Shown here one piece after another: positions 18,208 through 28,236 of a stretch of DNA of 64,000 bases (its first letter is position 1; every line of letters starts with the position of its first letter). The stretch is from Nostoc sp. TCL240-02 (GTDB taxonomy: Bacteria > Cyanobacteriota > Cyanobacteriia > Cyanobacteriales > Nostocaceae). The position numbers were made by a program, and so were the translations under genes. The stretch spans positions 5,823,001-5,887,000 of the forward strand of contig NZ_CP040094.1 of assembly GCF_013343235.1 (NCBI RefSeq), read 5' to 3'. The notes below the pieces were generated by a model. The model ran no database searches and was not told the origin of the DNA. It saw only the letters and a list, made by a program, of their open reading frames with translations.

Positions 18208-19488
18208 GTGTTTAACCGCAGTCGTCGTAACTTAGCTCGTTGGTTTACCCTTTCAATGGGGTGCATTCTCATTCTTTTTGCTGGAGTCATTTATAATCTT
18301 GAGGTGAAAGACAAGCTCAAAGCATTAGATCAACTGCTTTATAAAAGAGCAGAGCTAATGGCAGCCAGTTCACAATATCGGCTGTATCAAGGACAAAAAC
18401 AAGTCGATCTGAGCAATATACCGCTATTGGGTAGTGGTTCTCACCCTGCTGATATTGAACTAGTCTATGTTCGCTGGTATAACCCGAATGGCAAACTCAA
18501 GCGGTTTTTTGGGACTCCACCTCCAGAACAGTTAAAAACATTATTTGGATTTCTTACGATTAAGTCTGTTGACCCCTTTACAAACAAAGTGTTTTGGCTG
18601 CGCCAACTCACTCTGCCTGTTCAAGGAGGAAATTCGGTTATCGGCTATCTGCAAGTTGCTATCCCACTTACAGAAACTCAAAACGATCTCAGACAATTTC
18701 TGTTCATGTTGACGCTAGCTGTACCTATAGCACTAGGGTTGATTGGACTTACAGGCTGGGTACTCGGTGGCATAGCTATGAAGCCTGTTCAGCAAGCATA
18801 TAATCAACTACAACGCTTTACATCAGATGCTTCTCATGAGTTGCGATCGCCCCTTTCTGCAATTTTGACCAATGCCCAAGTTGGGTTACTAATGGCCGCA
18901 AACCATCCCCAAATCCATCCTTCAATGGAGAACATCATCGATAGCGCTAAGTTGATGAGTACCTTGGTCAATAACTTATTGTTATTAGCTCGGCATCAAG
19001 GACAATTAACTCCAGAATCACTCAAAAGGGTAAATCTTAATGGCTTGTTGGAGAATTTAGTTGTTCATTACACTACTATTGCGGCAAAAGCATCGCTCAA
19101 GTTCATTAGCCATTTGCCAGAACAACCCATTGAGTTGTGGGCTGACCCCGATTTACTCCGACAAGCAATCGAAAACTTGCTCAACAACGCCTGCAATTAC
19201 ACTCCGTCTGGTGGAACTGTCTGGTTACGCTTAGAACCTCACCCGGATCGGGCAGTAATTCAGGTCATTGATACTGGAATTGGAATTCCAGAGGCAGATT
19301 TACCTTACATTTTTGATCGCTTTTATCGGGTTGACACAGAACGTACAAGAGAAAGTGGCGGATTTGGATTAGGATTGGCGATCGCTCAACAAATTGTCCA
19401 GGCTCACGGCGGCCACATTCATGTGATGAGCAATGAGGGTAAAGGCTCGACATTCCAGATAAAATTACCGCTTATGAGCCATTCCTAA
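18208..19488 (+). CDS. Sensor histidine kinase
   Basis: 426 residues starting at GTG. One membrane segment lies near residues 12-30 and a second near 168-190, framing a sensor domain of about 135 residues outside the membrane. HisKA with His210 follows ([17 protein letters not shown]), then HATPase with the N box [16 protein letters not shown]1 [20 protein letters not shown] and G2 [13 protein letters not shown]. All kinase residues appear intact. It should autophosphorylate and pass phosphate to the response regulator encoded just upstream. No HAMP or PAS domain is obvious, and the sensor domain has no family I can name. Confidence 0.94.
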   Translation: MFNRSRRNLARWFTLSMGCILILFAGVIYNLEVKDKLKALDQLLYKRAELMAASSQYRLYQGQKQVDLSNIPLLGSGSHPADIELVYVRWYNPNGKLKRFFGTPPPEQLKTLFGFLTIKSVDPFTNKVFWLRQLTLPVQGGNSVIGYLQVAIPLTETQNDLRQFLFMLTLAVPIALGLIGLTGWVLGGIAMKPVQQAYNQLQRFTSDASHELRSPLSAILTNAQVGLLMAANHPQIHPSMENIIDSAKLMSTLVNNLLLLARHQGQLTPESLKRVNLNGLLENLVVHYTTIAAKASLKFISHLPEQPIELWADPDLLRQAIENLLNNACNYTPSGGTVWLRLEPHPDRAVIQVIDTGIGIPEADLPYIFDRFYRVDTERTRESGGFGLGLAIAQQIVQAHGGHIHVMSNEGKGSTFQIKLPLMSHS

Positions 19489-19580
19489 ATCACCTTTAAC
19501 AGATGTGTAACGACTCGCCAAATAAGGCACTGTTAGAGAATGTTTGAACAGTCCTCTCGTTGCTAGAAAAACATTTCAGA

Positions 19581-19610
19581 TCCCCCTAAATCTCCCGATA
19601 AATTGGGGGA
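19581..19610. repeat. Inverted-repeat word of the 'tccccctaaatc' family
   Basis: tccccctaaatctcccgata followed by aattggggga has complementary TCCCCC / GGGGGA ends. It lies 93 bp after the histidine kinase stop. This is a very common cyanobacterial intergenic repeat that could act as a weak hairpin. There is no T-run directly after it. Confidence 0.5.
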
Positions 19611-19687
19611 CTTTGAGAGGTTTTTGCCCCCCTTAAAGGTGATTCAAGGATTTTTGCAAGAGGTCTATTCTATTGAGCAAAGTTTCT

Positions 19688-20965
19688 TCAAAGGTGTAGC
19701 TGTCGCTTGTTTGACAGATAATAAATTACTTCAATGCCTATAGCTACTCCTAGCATAAACACTAAAACCCAAACGGTTTGTGGATCTGTTTGCAAAGCGA
19801 ACCAAATTAACATTCCTAGTGCTACTAAACATATTCCAGCACCTAAAAGTGAAATCCACTGCTTGCTTTTTGTATAACGATACATACGAGCATTAGCTAA
19901 ATTAACCGCAGCAAATATCAACAGAAACCCAGCACTACCCATTGTAGAGATCCGACTTATATCAAAAAAATTGGCGATTATTAGAGTAATACCACTAGTA
20001 ATAGATAAGCCAATTGAAGATTGATCTATGCCATTTATTTGGCTGCCAGAGTCAAACCCCCTAGATTGAGCAATAATAGAGCTAAAACGAGCTGAACCGT
20101 AGAGTGTTGCGTTACTAGCCGAGATAGTTGAGAAAAGAGCAGCAATAGTAATCAAAACAGATCCAAATTGCCCCATAATTGGTTTGGCAACTTCAGCCAA
20201 AGCATAGTCTTTTGCTGCCAAAATTTGTTCTATTGGTTCTGCTCCCAATGTAACCAGTGCTATTAAAACGTAAAGCACAATAACAAACCCGATTACAGAG
20301 TAATAAACTCGTGGCAAAGTACGCTTGGGATTGACAAGATCCTCTGCTGCATTGGCGATTAGCTCAAAGCCTTCGTAAGACAAGAAGATTACCATTGCTC
20401 CTGCGAAAATTGACTGTAGCGACAATACTGAGACTGGTTCTAGACGGGAAATGTCGATATGACTACTTCCCATAGTAATGAACAGGATCAAAATCCCCAG
20501 TTTGAAGCTGACAATCCAGATTTGAGATTTACCAACATGATTGGCAGTTAGTAGATTTAATCCAGTTGTCCCTAAAATTGCCAAGCTAATCAGTAAATGC
20601 TTCCAAATAGGTTGAGTAGACTCTGTAAACAGGCTAACTCCATAACTACCAAAAGCCTGCAAGTAAAAGGAAAGCATGACCACATAGCTAAACCATAGTA
20701 GAAGATTCAGTGTCCCACTAAACAGCCCTGAACCAAAAGCCTGGTTTAAGAAGGTTACTGTCCCGCCTCGACATGGATGAGCTACCGAAAGTTTTGCATA
20801 AGCATAAGTAGTTATCAAAGCTATTGTCCCTGCGATCGCAAATGCTAATGGTGCGCCTGTATGAGCTATTTGAATTACAACTCCCAGCGCTGGGAAAAGT
20901 CCACCGACAATGCCTCCTACACCCAACGCCCACACAGACCAAAAACCGATTTTTTTGCTTGACAC
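19688..20965 (-). CDS. APC-family amino acid permease
   Basis: 425 residues from a GTG that has AAAGAGG six bases upstream. About twelve hydrophobic segments are present. TM1 has the APC pattern VWALGVGGIVGGLFPALG, corresponding to the unwound substrate-binding GxG region. A second conserved stretch FLSYEGFELIANAAEDLVNP with KRTLPR matches the TM6 region of APC permeases. It probably imports or exchanges amino acids or amines across the cytoplasmic membrane; the substrate is not determined. The gene is monocistronic and convergent with the histidine kinase gene. Confidence 0.9.
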   Translation of the reverse strand: MSSKKIGFWSVWALGVGGIVGGLFPALGVVIQIAHTGAPLAFAIAGTIALITTYAYAKLSVAHPCRGGTVTFLNQAFGSGLFSGTLNLLLWFSYVVMLSFYLQAFGSYGVSLFTESTQPIWKHLLISLAILGTTGLNLLTANHVGKSQIWIVSFKLGILILFITMGSSHIDISRLEPVSVLSLQSIFAGAMVIFLSYEGFELIANAAEDLVNPKRTLPRVYYSVIGFVIVLYVLIALVTLGAEPIEQILAAKDYALAEVAKPIMGQFGSVLITIAALFSTISASNATLYGSARFSSIIAQSRGFDSGSQINGIDQSSIGLSITSGITLIIANFFDISRISTMGSAGFLLIFAAVNLANARMYRYTKSKQWISLLGAGICLVALGMLIWFALQTDPQTVWVLVFMLGVAIGIEVIYYLSNKRQLHL

Positions 20966-21174
20966 CTGTAACCTCTTTAGGAATAGATAGTCTTATAATC
21001 GTTGACCAGCACGCATATAATCAAGCTGAGATTAAGCGGTTGGAAATATAGCGGTTCTCGATCAAATAAGGCAACATCTTCAAGGTTGAAAGGGTTTATA
21101 TATAAAGTCTAGCTATACTTCACCAGCATAAGAAGGTCTATAGAAGCGTTGAATAAGGAATTTAGACTTTTGGT

Positions 21175-21435
21175 ATGGCGCGATTTATACAGCGACTTGA
21201 GATCGAGAGTGAAGACTCTACACCAGACAGGATCAGATTTTGGGAAATCTCAGTATCTAATGAAATCTTTGCTCGAATTGAGGAGCGAAAAAAATAGCAG
21301 CAGGTCGAAAAGTGGATATTTGCAGCATGATTTTGTTCGTCTTGTGGAGCAAAGTATCATCTGTTCCTTGAAGTTTTAGGGCTGGCAAGATATCTACGCC
21401 ACAATAAAACATTTATATTCGCCCAAAATTGTTGA
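21175..21435 (+). pseudogene. Decayed small gene with zinc-ribbon-like C-terminus
   Basis: One frame reads through from ATG 21175 with two in-frame stops (TAG at 21295, TGA at 21328). The first part gives MARFIQRLEIESEDSTPDRI..., then after the stops FCSSCGAKYHLFLEVLGLARY and FIFAQNC. Both flanks are strongly protein-like, and CxxC with a later NC suggests a broken zinc ribbon. A different frame (21149-21379) encodes a 76-residue product but has poorer composition. I interpret this as a gene inactivated by nonsense mutations. The parent family is not recognised. Confidence 0.4.
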
Positions 21436-21563
21436 GACATTCTCCGAGAAAACTTTGTTGTTTGCCACATAGCACACCAAAAATTAAAAAAAAGTATCTA
21501 TAGGAAATTTTTATTTAATTTATTGTATGTTTATTGTGTTTAATAACTGACAGACAAAAAATC

Positions 21564-22418
21564 ATGGATTTAAAACAAATTAGCTTGGTTGCTAGTCAAC
21601 TTCTAACTCTGTTTGGGCTGAAAATTTTAGGTGCGATCGCTCTGTGGCTAATTGCTCAACGCTTGATCGATTTTGGATTGAAGCTAGTACGACGTGCTTT
21701 CCGAAGCCAACAAATTGACCCGACACTCATTAACTATCTTCTGAATATCATTGGTATTACGCTGAAAATTGTTCTAATTGTGGCAATTCTCGGCTTCTTT
21801 GGGGTTGAAACAACTTCCTTTGCCGCATTGTTAGCAGCAGTTGGCATTGCAATTGGTGCAGCATGGGGGGGACTACTAGCAAACTTTGCAGCCGGAGCAT
21901 TTTTAATTATTTTCCGACCTTTCAAAGTTGGTGATTTCATCACAGCTGGAGGTGTCACAGGTACTGTAACAGAACTTGGGCTGTTCACAACTAGTATCAA
22001 TACACCTGATAACGTATTGACAATTGTTGCCAATAATAAAATCTTTGCTGACAATATCCAGAATTATTCTGCCAATCCTTACCGTCGCGTTGATCTGGTG
22101 GCTCAACTCCATCATGAAGTGAAACATAACGAAGCGATCGCACTTTTAAAAGCGAAAATTAGCCAAATTCCTAATGTCCTCCAAAATCCAGCACCAGATG
22201 TAGAAATTCAGGATTTCAACTTTGCAGGGCCTGTACTAGCTGTACGTCCTTATTGCAATAATGACCATTACTGGCAGGTTTATTTCGACACTAATAAAGC
22301 TATCCGTGAAACCTTTAGCGAAGCCGGATACCCCATTCCCGAATACCGTTATGCAGTTAGTGGTTCATCTGCTCATGAAATTAATAACATCATCCCACCA
22401 CTATCGGAAATAACTTGA
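21564..22418 (+). CDS. Small-conductance mechanosensitive channel (MscS family)
   Basis: About 284 residues from ATG 21564; an upstream TTG at 21534 gives an atypical N-terminus. Three membrane segments are followed by the pore-lining TM3 region AAVGIAIGAAWGGLLANFAAG and the beta domain FRPFKVGDFITAGGVTGTVTELGLF. The loop NTPDNVLTIVANNKIFADNIQNYS is the typical 'vpN' region of MscS. It should open under membrane tension to release solutes on osmotic downshock. An excellent intrinsic terminator follows at 22483-22516. The gene stands alone. Confidence 0.94.
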   Translation: MDLKQISLVASQLLTLFGLKILGAIALWLIAQRLIDFGLKLVRRAFRSQQIDPTLINYLLNIIGITLKIVLIVAILGFFGVETTSFAALLAAVGIAIGAAWGGLLANFAAGAFLIIFRPFKVGDFITAGGVTGTVTELGLFTTSINTPDNVLTIVANNKIFADNIQNYSANPYRRVDLVAQLHHEVKHNEAIALLKAKISQIPNVLQNPAPDVEIQDFNFAGPVLAVRPYCNNDHYWQVYFDTNKAIRETFSEAGYPIPEYRYAVSGSSAHEINNIIPPLSEIT

Positions 22419-22482
22419 GACTAGGGCAAAAAGTCAAGATTTCATTTGCAAAGATTTCTTAAATAGCAAAATAAGAATTAAT

Positions 22483-22516
22483 AAGTAGTTAAGGCATACA
22501 CCTTAACTACTTTTTT
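22483..22516 (+). terminator. Rho-independent terminator after the MscS gene
   Basis: A 12-bp perfect stem aagtagttaagg / ccttaactactt with a 6-base loop, followed by a T run, lies 65 bp downstream of the MscS stop. Confidence 0.85.
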
Positions 22517-22623
22517 ATGTAGCCAATTTTCTTAGATTCAGTTTCAATTTCTGAAACCAGCCTGACAAAAGCCATAGAAGAAGGTTACGTTAGCTGTTAA
22601 TCACAAGCCGCACCCCAGCAGCG

Positions 22624-23574
22624 ATGGTAAAAGAATTAGCAATTTGCACCCGTGGACTAACTAAGCAATTTGACAGGCACGTTGCTGTCAATGATGTGGA
22701 TTTAGAAATCCAGGCGGGGGAAGTATATGGACTGATTGGGCCCAATGGCGCAGGTAAAACAACTCTCATCCGCATGTTGGCAACTGCTGAAGAACCAACT
22801 ACGGGTGAGATTTATATTAATGGCGATCGCCTACTCCGTGACAAGAGTAATCCCAAACTGAAGCGTCGTCTAGGCTACTTACCCGATGACTACCCACTAT
22901 ATGAAGATTTGACAGTCTGGGATTACCTAGATTATTTTGCGCGTCTCTATCGTTTAAGAGAACCACGTCGCACTCAACGTCTACATGAAGTTTTAGAACT
23001 CATCCAACTTGGAAATAAACGTAACAGCCAGATTTCTACTCTGTCACGGGGGATGAAACAGCGCTTAAGTTTAGCGCGAACCATTATCCACGAACCAATT
23101 TTACTACTACTAGATGAGCCTGTTTCTGGGCTTGATCCCATCGCCAGAATGCACTTCCGCGAAATCATCAAGGCTTTGCAAGAAGCTGGGATGACTGTAA
23201 TCATTTCTTCCCATGTTCTCAGTGATTTAGCGGAATTGTGTACATCTGTGGGAATTATGGAACTTGGCTTCTTGGTAGAAAGTACTTCCCTACAGCAACT
23301 TTACCAACGTCTTTCGCACCAGCAAATTGTGATATCCACTCTGGGGAACCTGGAGACACTTTTAAAGGAATTGAAACATCATCATTTAGTAGAAGAGTGG
23401 GAGGTGATATCAGGAAAAAACAGCGTGCGGGTGAATTTTTCGGGTAAAGAAGAAGATAGTGCCGAGTTGTTGCGATCGCTCATCAAAGCAGGTATTCCTC
23501 TGACTGATTTTCACTGTACCCAAGAAGACTTAGAAACTATTTTCTTAAAATTAGGTCACAAACAAGCATCTTAA
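22624..23574 (+). CDS. ABC transporter ATP-binding protein (ABC-2 type)
   Basis: 316 residues. Walker A GPNGAGKTTLI (near residue 40), Q-loop replaced by LGYLPDDYPLYEDLT, signature-like STLSRGMKQRLSLART, Walker B LLLLDEPVSGLDP and the H-loop IIISSH are all present. The sequence groups with CcmA/DrrA-like ATPases that drive ABC-2 exporters. Its C-terminal ~90 residues (after VGIMELGFLVES) form the usual regulatory extension. The next gene, 44 bp downstream, encodes the membrane partner. The exported substrate is unknown. Confidence 0.94.
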   Translation: MVKELAICTRGLTKQFDRHVAVNDVDLEIQAGEVYGLIGPNGAGKTTLIRMLATAEEPTTGEIYINGDRLLRDKSNPKLKRRLGYLPDDYPLYEDLTVWDYLDYFARLYRLREPRRTQRLHEVLELIQLGNKRNSQISTLSRGMKQRLSLARTIIHEPILLLLDEPVSGLDPIARMHFREIIKALQEAGMTVIISSHVLSDLAELCTSVGIMELGFLVESTSLQQLYQRLSHQQIVISTLGNLETLLKELKHHHLVEEWEVISGKNSVRVNFSGKEEDSAELLRSLIKAGIPLTDFHCTQEDLETIFLKLGHKQAS

Positions 23575-23618
23575 TTTGCCAACAAATATAACTCCCCATT
23601 TTTGGAGAATTTTTTCTT

Positions 23619-25388
23619 ATGATGCCCAATTTTATAGACAAAATCGGCGATTGGAATCCGCAACTATTGCGGGAACTCAAAGGAAGGCTAAAATTTTTTA
23701 ATGTGGCGATCGCAGTTGCTACGTCTTTACTTCTACAACTGGTAGTTTTTTTATATCAATTACGCGAGTTTCCTGACGATCAATACTCGCTAACAAACAC
23801 ATATTGTCGTTTAAGTCAAGTATATCAACGGCAACAAAACCAGACTTACCAGCAATCAGATCAATATCAAATTCCTGGGCTCAATGATTTACTCGCAAAG
23901 AATATTTGTCCCCAAAATCAAATTGATTGGCAGTTGTGGTGGCGAGATCACTGGGAATATATATTCCTGACGTTGAGTGTAATTTTTGTATTTACACTAT
24001 TAGTTGCAGGAACTTATTTATTAATCAACGATTTAGCCAAAGAAGAAAGTCGCGGTACATTGAACTTCATCCGTCTTAGCCCTCAATCAGAAACTAGTAT
24101 ATTAACTGGTAAATTACTAGGAGTTCCGAGTTTAGTTTATCTCGTCATCTTAGTTGCAGTTCCTTTACATCTGTTGGCTGGACGTTCTGCCGAAATTGCC
24201 TTTAGTTACATTTTGAGTTACTACGCTATTCTTGCCGCTAGCTGTATTTTCTTCTACAGTGCCGCATTGCTATTTGGTTTAATTAGTCGTTTGTTTAGCG
24301 GTTTTCAGCCTTGGTTAGGTAGTGGTGCAGTATTGCTTTTTTTATTCACAGTAATGGGGTTTGCATCATCGTCTTCTAGCAACATTTTAAATAATTCAAC
24401 TGCTTGGATAAGGCTTTTCGCTCCTTGGGATACAATAAATTATCTGTTTCCTAACTTGTTACGTATATACAATGGTTCTCAACTGAAAAACCTAGAGTTT
24501 TTCTATTTACCATTAGGGACAAATTTTATTAGTATTGTTGGTTTTCATGTATTAAATTTGGGAGTGTGCAGTTACGGAATCTTACAAGCTCTGAAACGTT
24601 CCTTCCGTAATCCTCAAGCCTCAATTATTAGCAAGGGACAAAGTTATGTATTAGTAGCTTTTTGTCAGGTAGTGATGTGGGGCTTTACCTTACAATCTTG
24701 GAACAATAATTCCAACTTTTATGAACAGGTTGGGCAAAATTTAGTTTTTCTGGCAATATACAACTTGGGGTTACTTTTCAGTTTGATTGCCATTATTTCC
24801 CCTCATCGTCAAGATGTACAAGATTGGGCAAGATATCGACATCAAGAAGTTTCTAGCCGCAAGAGTGTTTGGCGGGATCTAATCTGGGCTGAAAAAAGCC
24901 CTGCACTTGTGGCGATCGCTATTAATCTGGCAATTGTTACTATCCCTTTGCTAGTCTGGATTTCAATTACATCTGTTTTCGATACAGACTATAGCCAAAA
25001 TGGGGCAGGTGACGATTTTAACAGCTTAAAATCACTTTCAGCTGTAGCTTTATCTATCAGCATAATCATGATTTATGCTACCATTGCCCAATTGATACTT
25101 TTGCTAAAAACTCCCAAACGTTCTTTCTGGGCAATAGGTACTATAGGTACGGTAACGTTCTTACCACCGATGATTTTAGAATTTCTTGGTATCTCCTCGT
25201 GGAAACATCCTACTGTATGGCTGTTTTCACCCTTTCCTTGGTCAGCGCTCCAATATTCTGGGGTGACAACAATTTTTATGGCATTCCTGGCTCAGTTGAG
25301 TGTTTTAGCATTGTTAAATTTCCAGTTGACAAAGCAGGTGAGATTAGCAGGTGAATCTGCTACGAAAGCATTGTTAGCAGGACGCTAG
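23619..25388 (+). CDS. ABC-2 type transporter permease
   Basis: 589 residues with roughly twelve hydrophobic segments. After the first segment comes a periplasmic-type stretch of about 100 residues containing Cys and many Gln/Tyr. The cytoplasmic coupling-type motif INDLAKEESRGTLNFIRLSP follows, typical of ABC-2 permeases with the EExxGTL pattern. A second half with further membrane segments follows (ARYRHQEVSSRKSVWRDLIWAEKSP between them). It pairs with the ATPase encoded directly upstream, so together they form one exporter. The start is the first or second of two adjacent ATGs (23619 or 23622). Substrate unknown. Confidence 0.85.
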   Translation: MMPNFIDKIGDWNPQLLRELKGRLKFFNVAIAVATSLLLQLVVFLYQLREFPDDQYSLTNTYCRLSQVYQRQQNQTYQQSDQYQIPGLNDLLAKNICPQNQIDWQLWWRDHWEYIFLTLSVIFVFTLLVAGTYLLINDLAKEESRGTLNFIRLSPQSETSILTGKLLGVPSLVYLVILVAVPLHLLAGRSAEIAFSYILSYYAILAASCIFFYSAALLFGLISRLFSGFQPWLGSGAVLLFLFTVMGFASSSSSNILNNSTAWIRLFAPWDTINYLFPNLLRIYNGSQLKNLEFFYLPLGTNFISIVGFHVLNLGVCSYGILQALKRSFRNPQASIISKGQSYVLVAFCQVVMWGFTLQSWNNNSNFYEQVGQNLVFLAIYNLGLLFSLIAIISPHRQDVQDWARYRHQEVSSRKSVWRDLIWAEKSPALVAIAINLAIVTIPLLVWISITSVFDTDYSQNGAGDDFNSLKSLSAVALSISIIMIYATIAQLILLLKTPKRSFWAIGTIGTVTFLPPMILEFLGISSWKHPTVWLFSPFPWSALQYSGVTTIFMAFLAQLSVLALLNFQLTKQVRLAGESATKALLAGR

Positions 25389-25405
25389 GTAAGCCTTTAT
25401 ACATG

Positions 25406-25438
25406 AGAACCCCGATTTCTGTGAGAAGTCGGGGTTCT
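25406..25438 (+). terminator. Hairpin after the ABC-2 permease gene
   Basis: agaaccccga and tcggggttct form a 10-bp perfect stem 18 bp after the permease stop, followed by tgtatt. The sequence also belongs to a common intergenic palindrome type in Nostoc, so it may be a mobile-type hairpin that acts as a terminator. Confidence 0.6.
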
Positions 25439-25491
25439 TGTATTAAGGTTAAACTTTTAATTAGCACAAGTATAGTAATAACCTGACAATC

Positions 25492-25974
25492 ATGCTAAAT
25501 CTGCCGACTCAAGACCTACGCCATACAGCCATCCAGTTTTTAGAACAAAGTCCCCTACAGCGTCTACAAATTCTTAAGCAACTGGGAATTGCTCGTTATG
25601 AGTTTTTAACTAAAATCCGCCTAAATGAAGCAAATATCATCTGTATGATGCGGTTTTTTAAATATCCAAGTCAGCTAAAATTTCCAAATCTAATAGGAGC
25701 AGATTTATCTGGCTTAATTTTAGATGATGTAAACTTCATCCGAGGAAATTTGTCTGGAGCAAATCTGCAAGGTAGCAGTTTAGTCAATGCAGACCTCTTA
25801 TTTGCAAATTTAATGAAAGCCGATTTGAGAAATGCAGATTTGCGAGGTGCAACTTTGGATGAGACTATTTGGTTAGAGACTCTAGTAGATAAGTGTCACC
25901 TGGGTCTAGGTACTGGTTTAACTCTGCTACAACGTCAAGATTTACAACTGCGTGGGGCTAGATTTAACTCTTGA
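25492..25974 (+). CDS. Pentapeptide-repeat protein
   Basis: 160 residues. The first ~65 residues form a helical region ([22 protein letters not shown]). Then come tandem A(D/N)LXX pentapeptides from about residue 70 to 125 ([40 protein letters not shown]). These form a right-handed quadrilateral beta helix. Such proteins are numerous in cyanobacteria and mostly of unknown function. There is no signal peptide, so it is probably cytoplasmic. It is a single gene preceded by the hairpin at 25406. Confidence 0.85.
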   Translation: MLNLPTQDLRHTAIQFLEQSPLQRLQILKQLGIARYEFLTKIRLNEANIICMMRFFKYPSQLKFPNLIGADLSGLILDDVNFIRGNLSGANLQGSSLVNADLLFANLMKADLRNADLRGATLDETIWLETLVDKCHLGLGTGLTLLQRQDLQLRGARFNS

Positions 25975-26027
25975 AAAGACGTTAATTGAAACACAAAAAA
26001 TTATAAGATTATTGGATCGATATTGGT

Positions 26028-27203
26028 ATGGATAAGTTGATGAATATTAAGTTGCCCCAAAAATTGATGCTGCTAGGTTCAGGAGAATTAGGGAAAGAAT
26101 TTGCGATCGCGGCTCAACGTCTTGGTAATTATGTGATTGCCGTTGACCGCTATCCCAATGCTCCCGCTATGCAAGTTGCTGATGTATCTGAAGTGATTTC
26201 TATGCTTAGTGCTGATGATTTGGAAGCTGTAGTGACAAAATACCAGCCAGATATTATCATACCAGAAATTGAAGCTATTAGAACAGAAAAACTGATCGAA
26301 TTTGAGCAGCGAGGGATTACAGTTATACCAACTGCAGCTGCTACTAACTATACAATGAACCGCGATAGAATTAGGGAACTGGCGCATCAACAATTGGGCA
26401 TCAGAACGGCTAAATATGGTTATGCAACAACCCTAGAAGAATTGATTACAGTTTCTGATGAAATTGGGTTTAGTAATGTTGTTAAACCTGTGATGTCATC
26501 CTCTGGTAAAGGTCAGTCTGTAGTGCAGGATAAGAGTGAAGTTGAGAAAGCATGGAATTATGCGATCGCTAATTCTAGAGGAGACAGTCAAAAGGTCATC
26601 GTAGAAGAATTTATTAATTTTGAAATCGAGATAACATTACTAACAATTAAACAGTGGAATGCACCGACTATTTTCTGTCCTCCTATTGGTCATCGTCAAG
26701 AGCGAGGAGATTATCAAGAATCGTGGCAACCCGCACTAATTTCTGAAGATAAGATATTAAAATCTCAAGAAATAGCGATAAAAGTTACTGATGCTTTAGG
26801 AGGAGCCGGGATTTTTGGCGTTGAATTTTTCATTACCAAAGATGAAGTGATTTTTTCCGAACTTTCTCCCAGACCGCACGATACGGGAATGGTGACATTA
26901 ATCTCACAAAATCTCAATGAATTTGAACTACATCTAAGAGCAATTTTAGGATTGCCAATTCCTCATATAGAACAGCTAGGAGCATCAGCTAGTGCGGTAA
27001 TTTTAGCTTCGGAAAAATCTGATTCTATTGGTTTTACAGGCGTAGCCGATGCTTTGTCAGAAAAAGATGTCGATATTAAATTATTTGGTAAACCTAATGC
27101 TCATCCATATAGACGAATGGGAGTAGCTTTAGCCAAGGGTCTGAATATCGAAGAGGCTAGAGAAAAAGCTACTAAAGCTGCAAGTAAAATCACCATTATT
27201 TAA
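26028..27203 (+). CDS. purT: Formate-dependent phosphoribosylglycinamide formyltransferase
   Basis: 391 residues, as expected for PurT. The ATP-grasp enzyme shows the N-terminal Rossmann motif LLGSGELGKEFAIAAQRLG, then DRYPNAPAMQVAD. The ATP-grasp central part has KPVMSSSGKGQSVV. The C-terminal metal-binding segment is VEFFITKDEVIFSELSPRPHDTGMVTL, with the substrate motif ELSPRPHDTG typical of PurT. It makes formyl-GAR from GAR, formate and ATP in purine synthesis, bypassing the folate-dependent PurN reaction. ATG at 26028. Confidence 0.96.
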   Translation: MDKLMNIKLPQKLMLLGSGELGKEFAIAAQRLGNYVIAVDRYPNAPAMQVADVSEVISMLSADDLEAVVTKYQPDIIIPEIEAIRTEKLIEFEQRGITVIPTAAATNYTMNRDRIRELAHQQLGIRTAKYGYATTLEELITVSDEIGFSNVVKPVMSSSGKGQSVVQDKSEVEKAWNYAIANSRGDSQKVIVEEFINFEIEITLLTIKQWNAPTIFCPPIGHRQERGDYQESWQPALISEDKILKSQEIAIKVTDALGGAGIFGVEFFITKDEVIFSELSPRPHDTGMVTLISQNLNEFELHLRAILGLPIPHIEQLGASASAVILASEKSDSIGFTGVADALSEKDVDIKLFGKPNAHPYRRMGVALAKGLNIEEAREKATKAASKITII

Positions 27204-27258
27204 TCACCAGTACAGCACTCACCATTGACAAATGACTAAATAATTAAGGACTATAATT

Positions 27259-28221
27259 ATGCGAATTGCTCGTAACATTACAGAACTTGTTGGTCGTACA
27301 CCCCTAGTTCAGTTGAACCGCATTCCTCAAACAGAAGGATGTGTTGCAGAAATTGTGGTGAAACTGGAAAGTATGAACCCATCGGCATCAGTCAAAGACC
27401 GGATTGGGGTCAGCATGATTAACGCCGCCGAAGAGGAGGGACTGATTACTCCTGAGAAGACAATATTAGTAGAACCCACCTCTGGAAACACAGGAATTGC
27501 CCTAGCAATGACAGCAGCAGCTAAGGGTTATCGATTAATTTTGACAATGCCAGAGACTATGAGTGGGGAGCGTCGGGCAATGTTGCGGGCTTATGGAGCA
27601 GAACTGGAACTAACGCCAGGTATGGAAGGCATGAGTGGGGCAATTAGACGAGCGCAGCAAATAGTTAATAGTACGCCAAATACCTATATGTTGCAGCAGT
27701 TCCGCAATCCAGCTAATGCAAAAGTGCATCGGGAAACTACAGCCCTAGAAATTTGGGAAGATACTGATGGACAAGTAGATATAGTTGTGGCTGGTGTGGG
27801 CACTGGTGGTACGATCACTGGGGTAGCAGAAGTGATTAAAGCACGCAAACCTAGTTCTAAAGCGATCGCTGTTGAACCAGCCAATAGCCCAGTTTTATCT
27901 GGGGGACAGCCAGGGCCACACAAAATCCAAGGAATTGGCGCTGGGTTTATTCCCCAAGTTCTCAAGATAAAATTGATAGATGAAGTGATTACCATCACCG
28001 ATGAAGAAGCGATCGCTTATAGTCGGCGTTTGGCAAAAGAAGAAGGGCTTCTATCTGGTATTTCCAGTGGGGCCGCTTTATGTGCAGCAATTCGCGTTGC
28101 TCAACGTGAAGGAAACAAAGGGCGTTTAATTGTGATGATTCAGCCCAGCTTTGGTGAGAGGTACTTGAGTACACCGTTGTTCCAAGACCTGGAGGCAAGA
28201 TTGGCCGCTAGCGTTAGTTAA
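27259..28221 (+). CDS. cysK: Cysteine synthase (O-acetylserine sulfhydrylase)
   Basis: 320 residues. The PLP-lysine motif is [13 protein letters not shown] (Lys46), followed by the substrate loop [12 protein letters not shown] and the PLP-phosphate loop [10 protein letters not shown]. The C-terminal region has [13 protein letters not shown]. This is a fold-type II PLP enzyme that makes cysteine from O-acetylserine and sulfide. Length and motifs fit CysK; CysM cannot be excluded from sequence alone. A DnaJ-domain gene follows after only 15 bp, so the two are probably cotranscribed. Confidence 0.94.
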   Translation: MRIARNITELVGRTPLVQLNRIPQTEGCVAEIVVKLESMNPSASVKDRIGVSMINAAEEEGLITPEKTILVEPTSGNTGIALAMTAAAKGYRLILTMPETMSGERRAMLRAYGAELELTPGMEGMSGAIRRAQQIVNSTPNTYMLQQFRNPANAKVHRETTALEIWEDTDGQVDIVVAGVGTGGTITGVAEVIKARKPSSKAIAVEPANSPVLSGGQPGPHKIQGIGAGFIPQVLKIKLIDEVITITDEEAIAYSRRLAKEEGLLSGISSGAALCAAIRVAQREGNKGRLIVMIQPSFGERYLSTPLFQDLEARLAASVS

Positions 28222-28236
28222 CGATACATTGAATTA

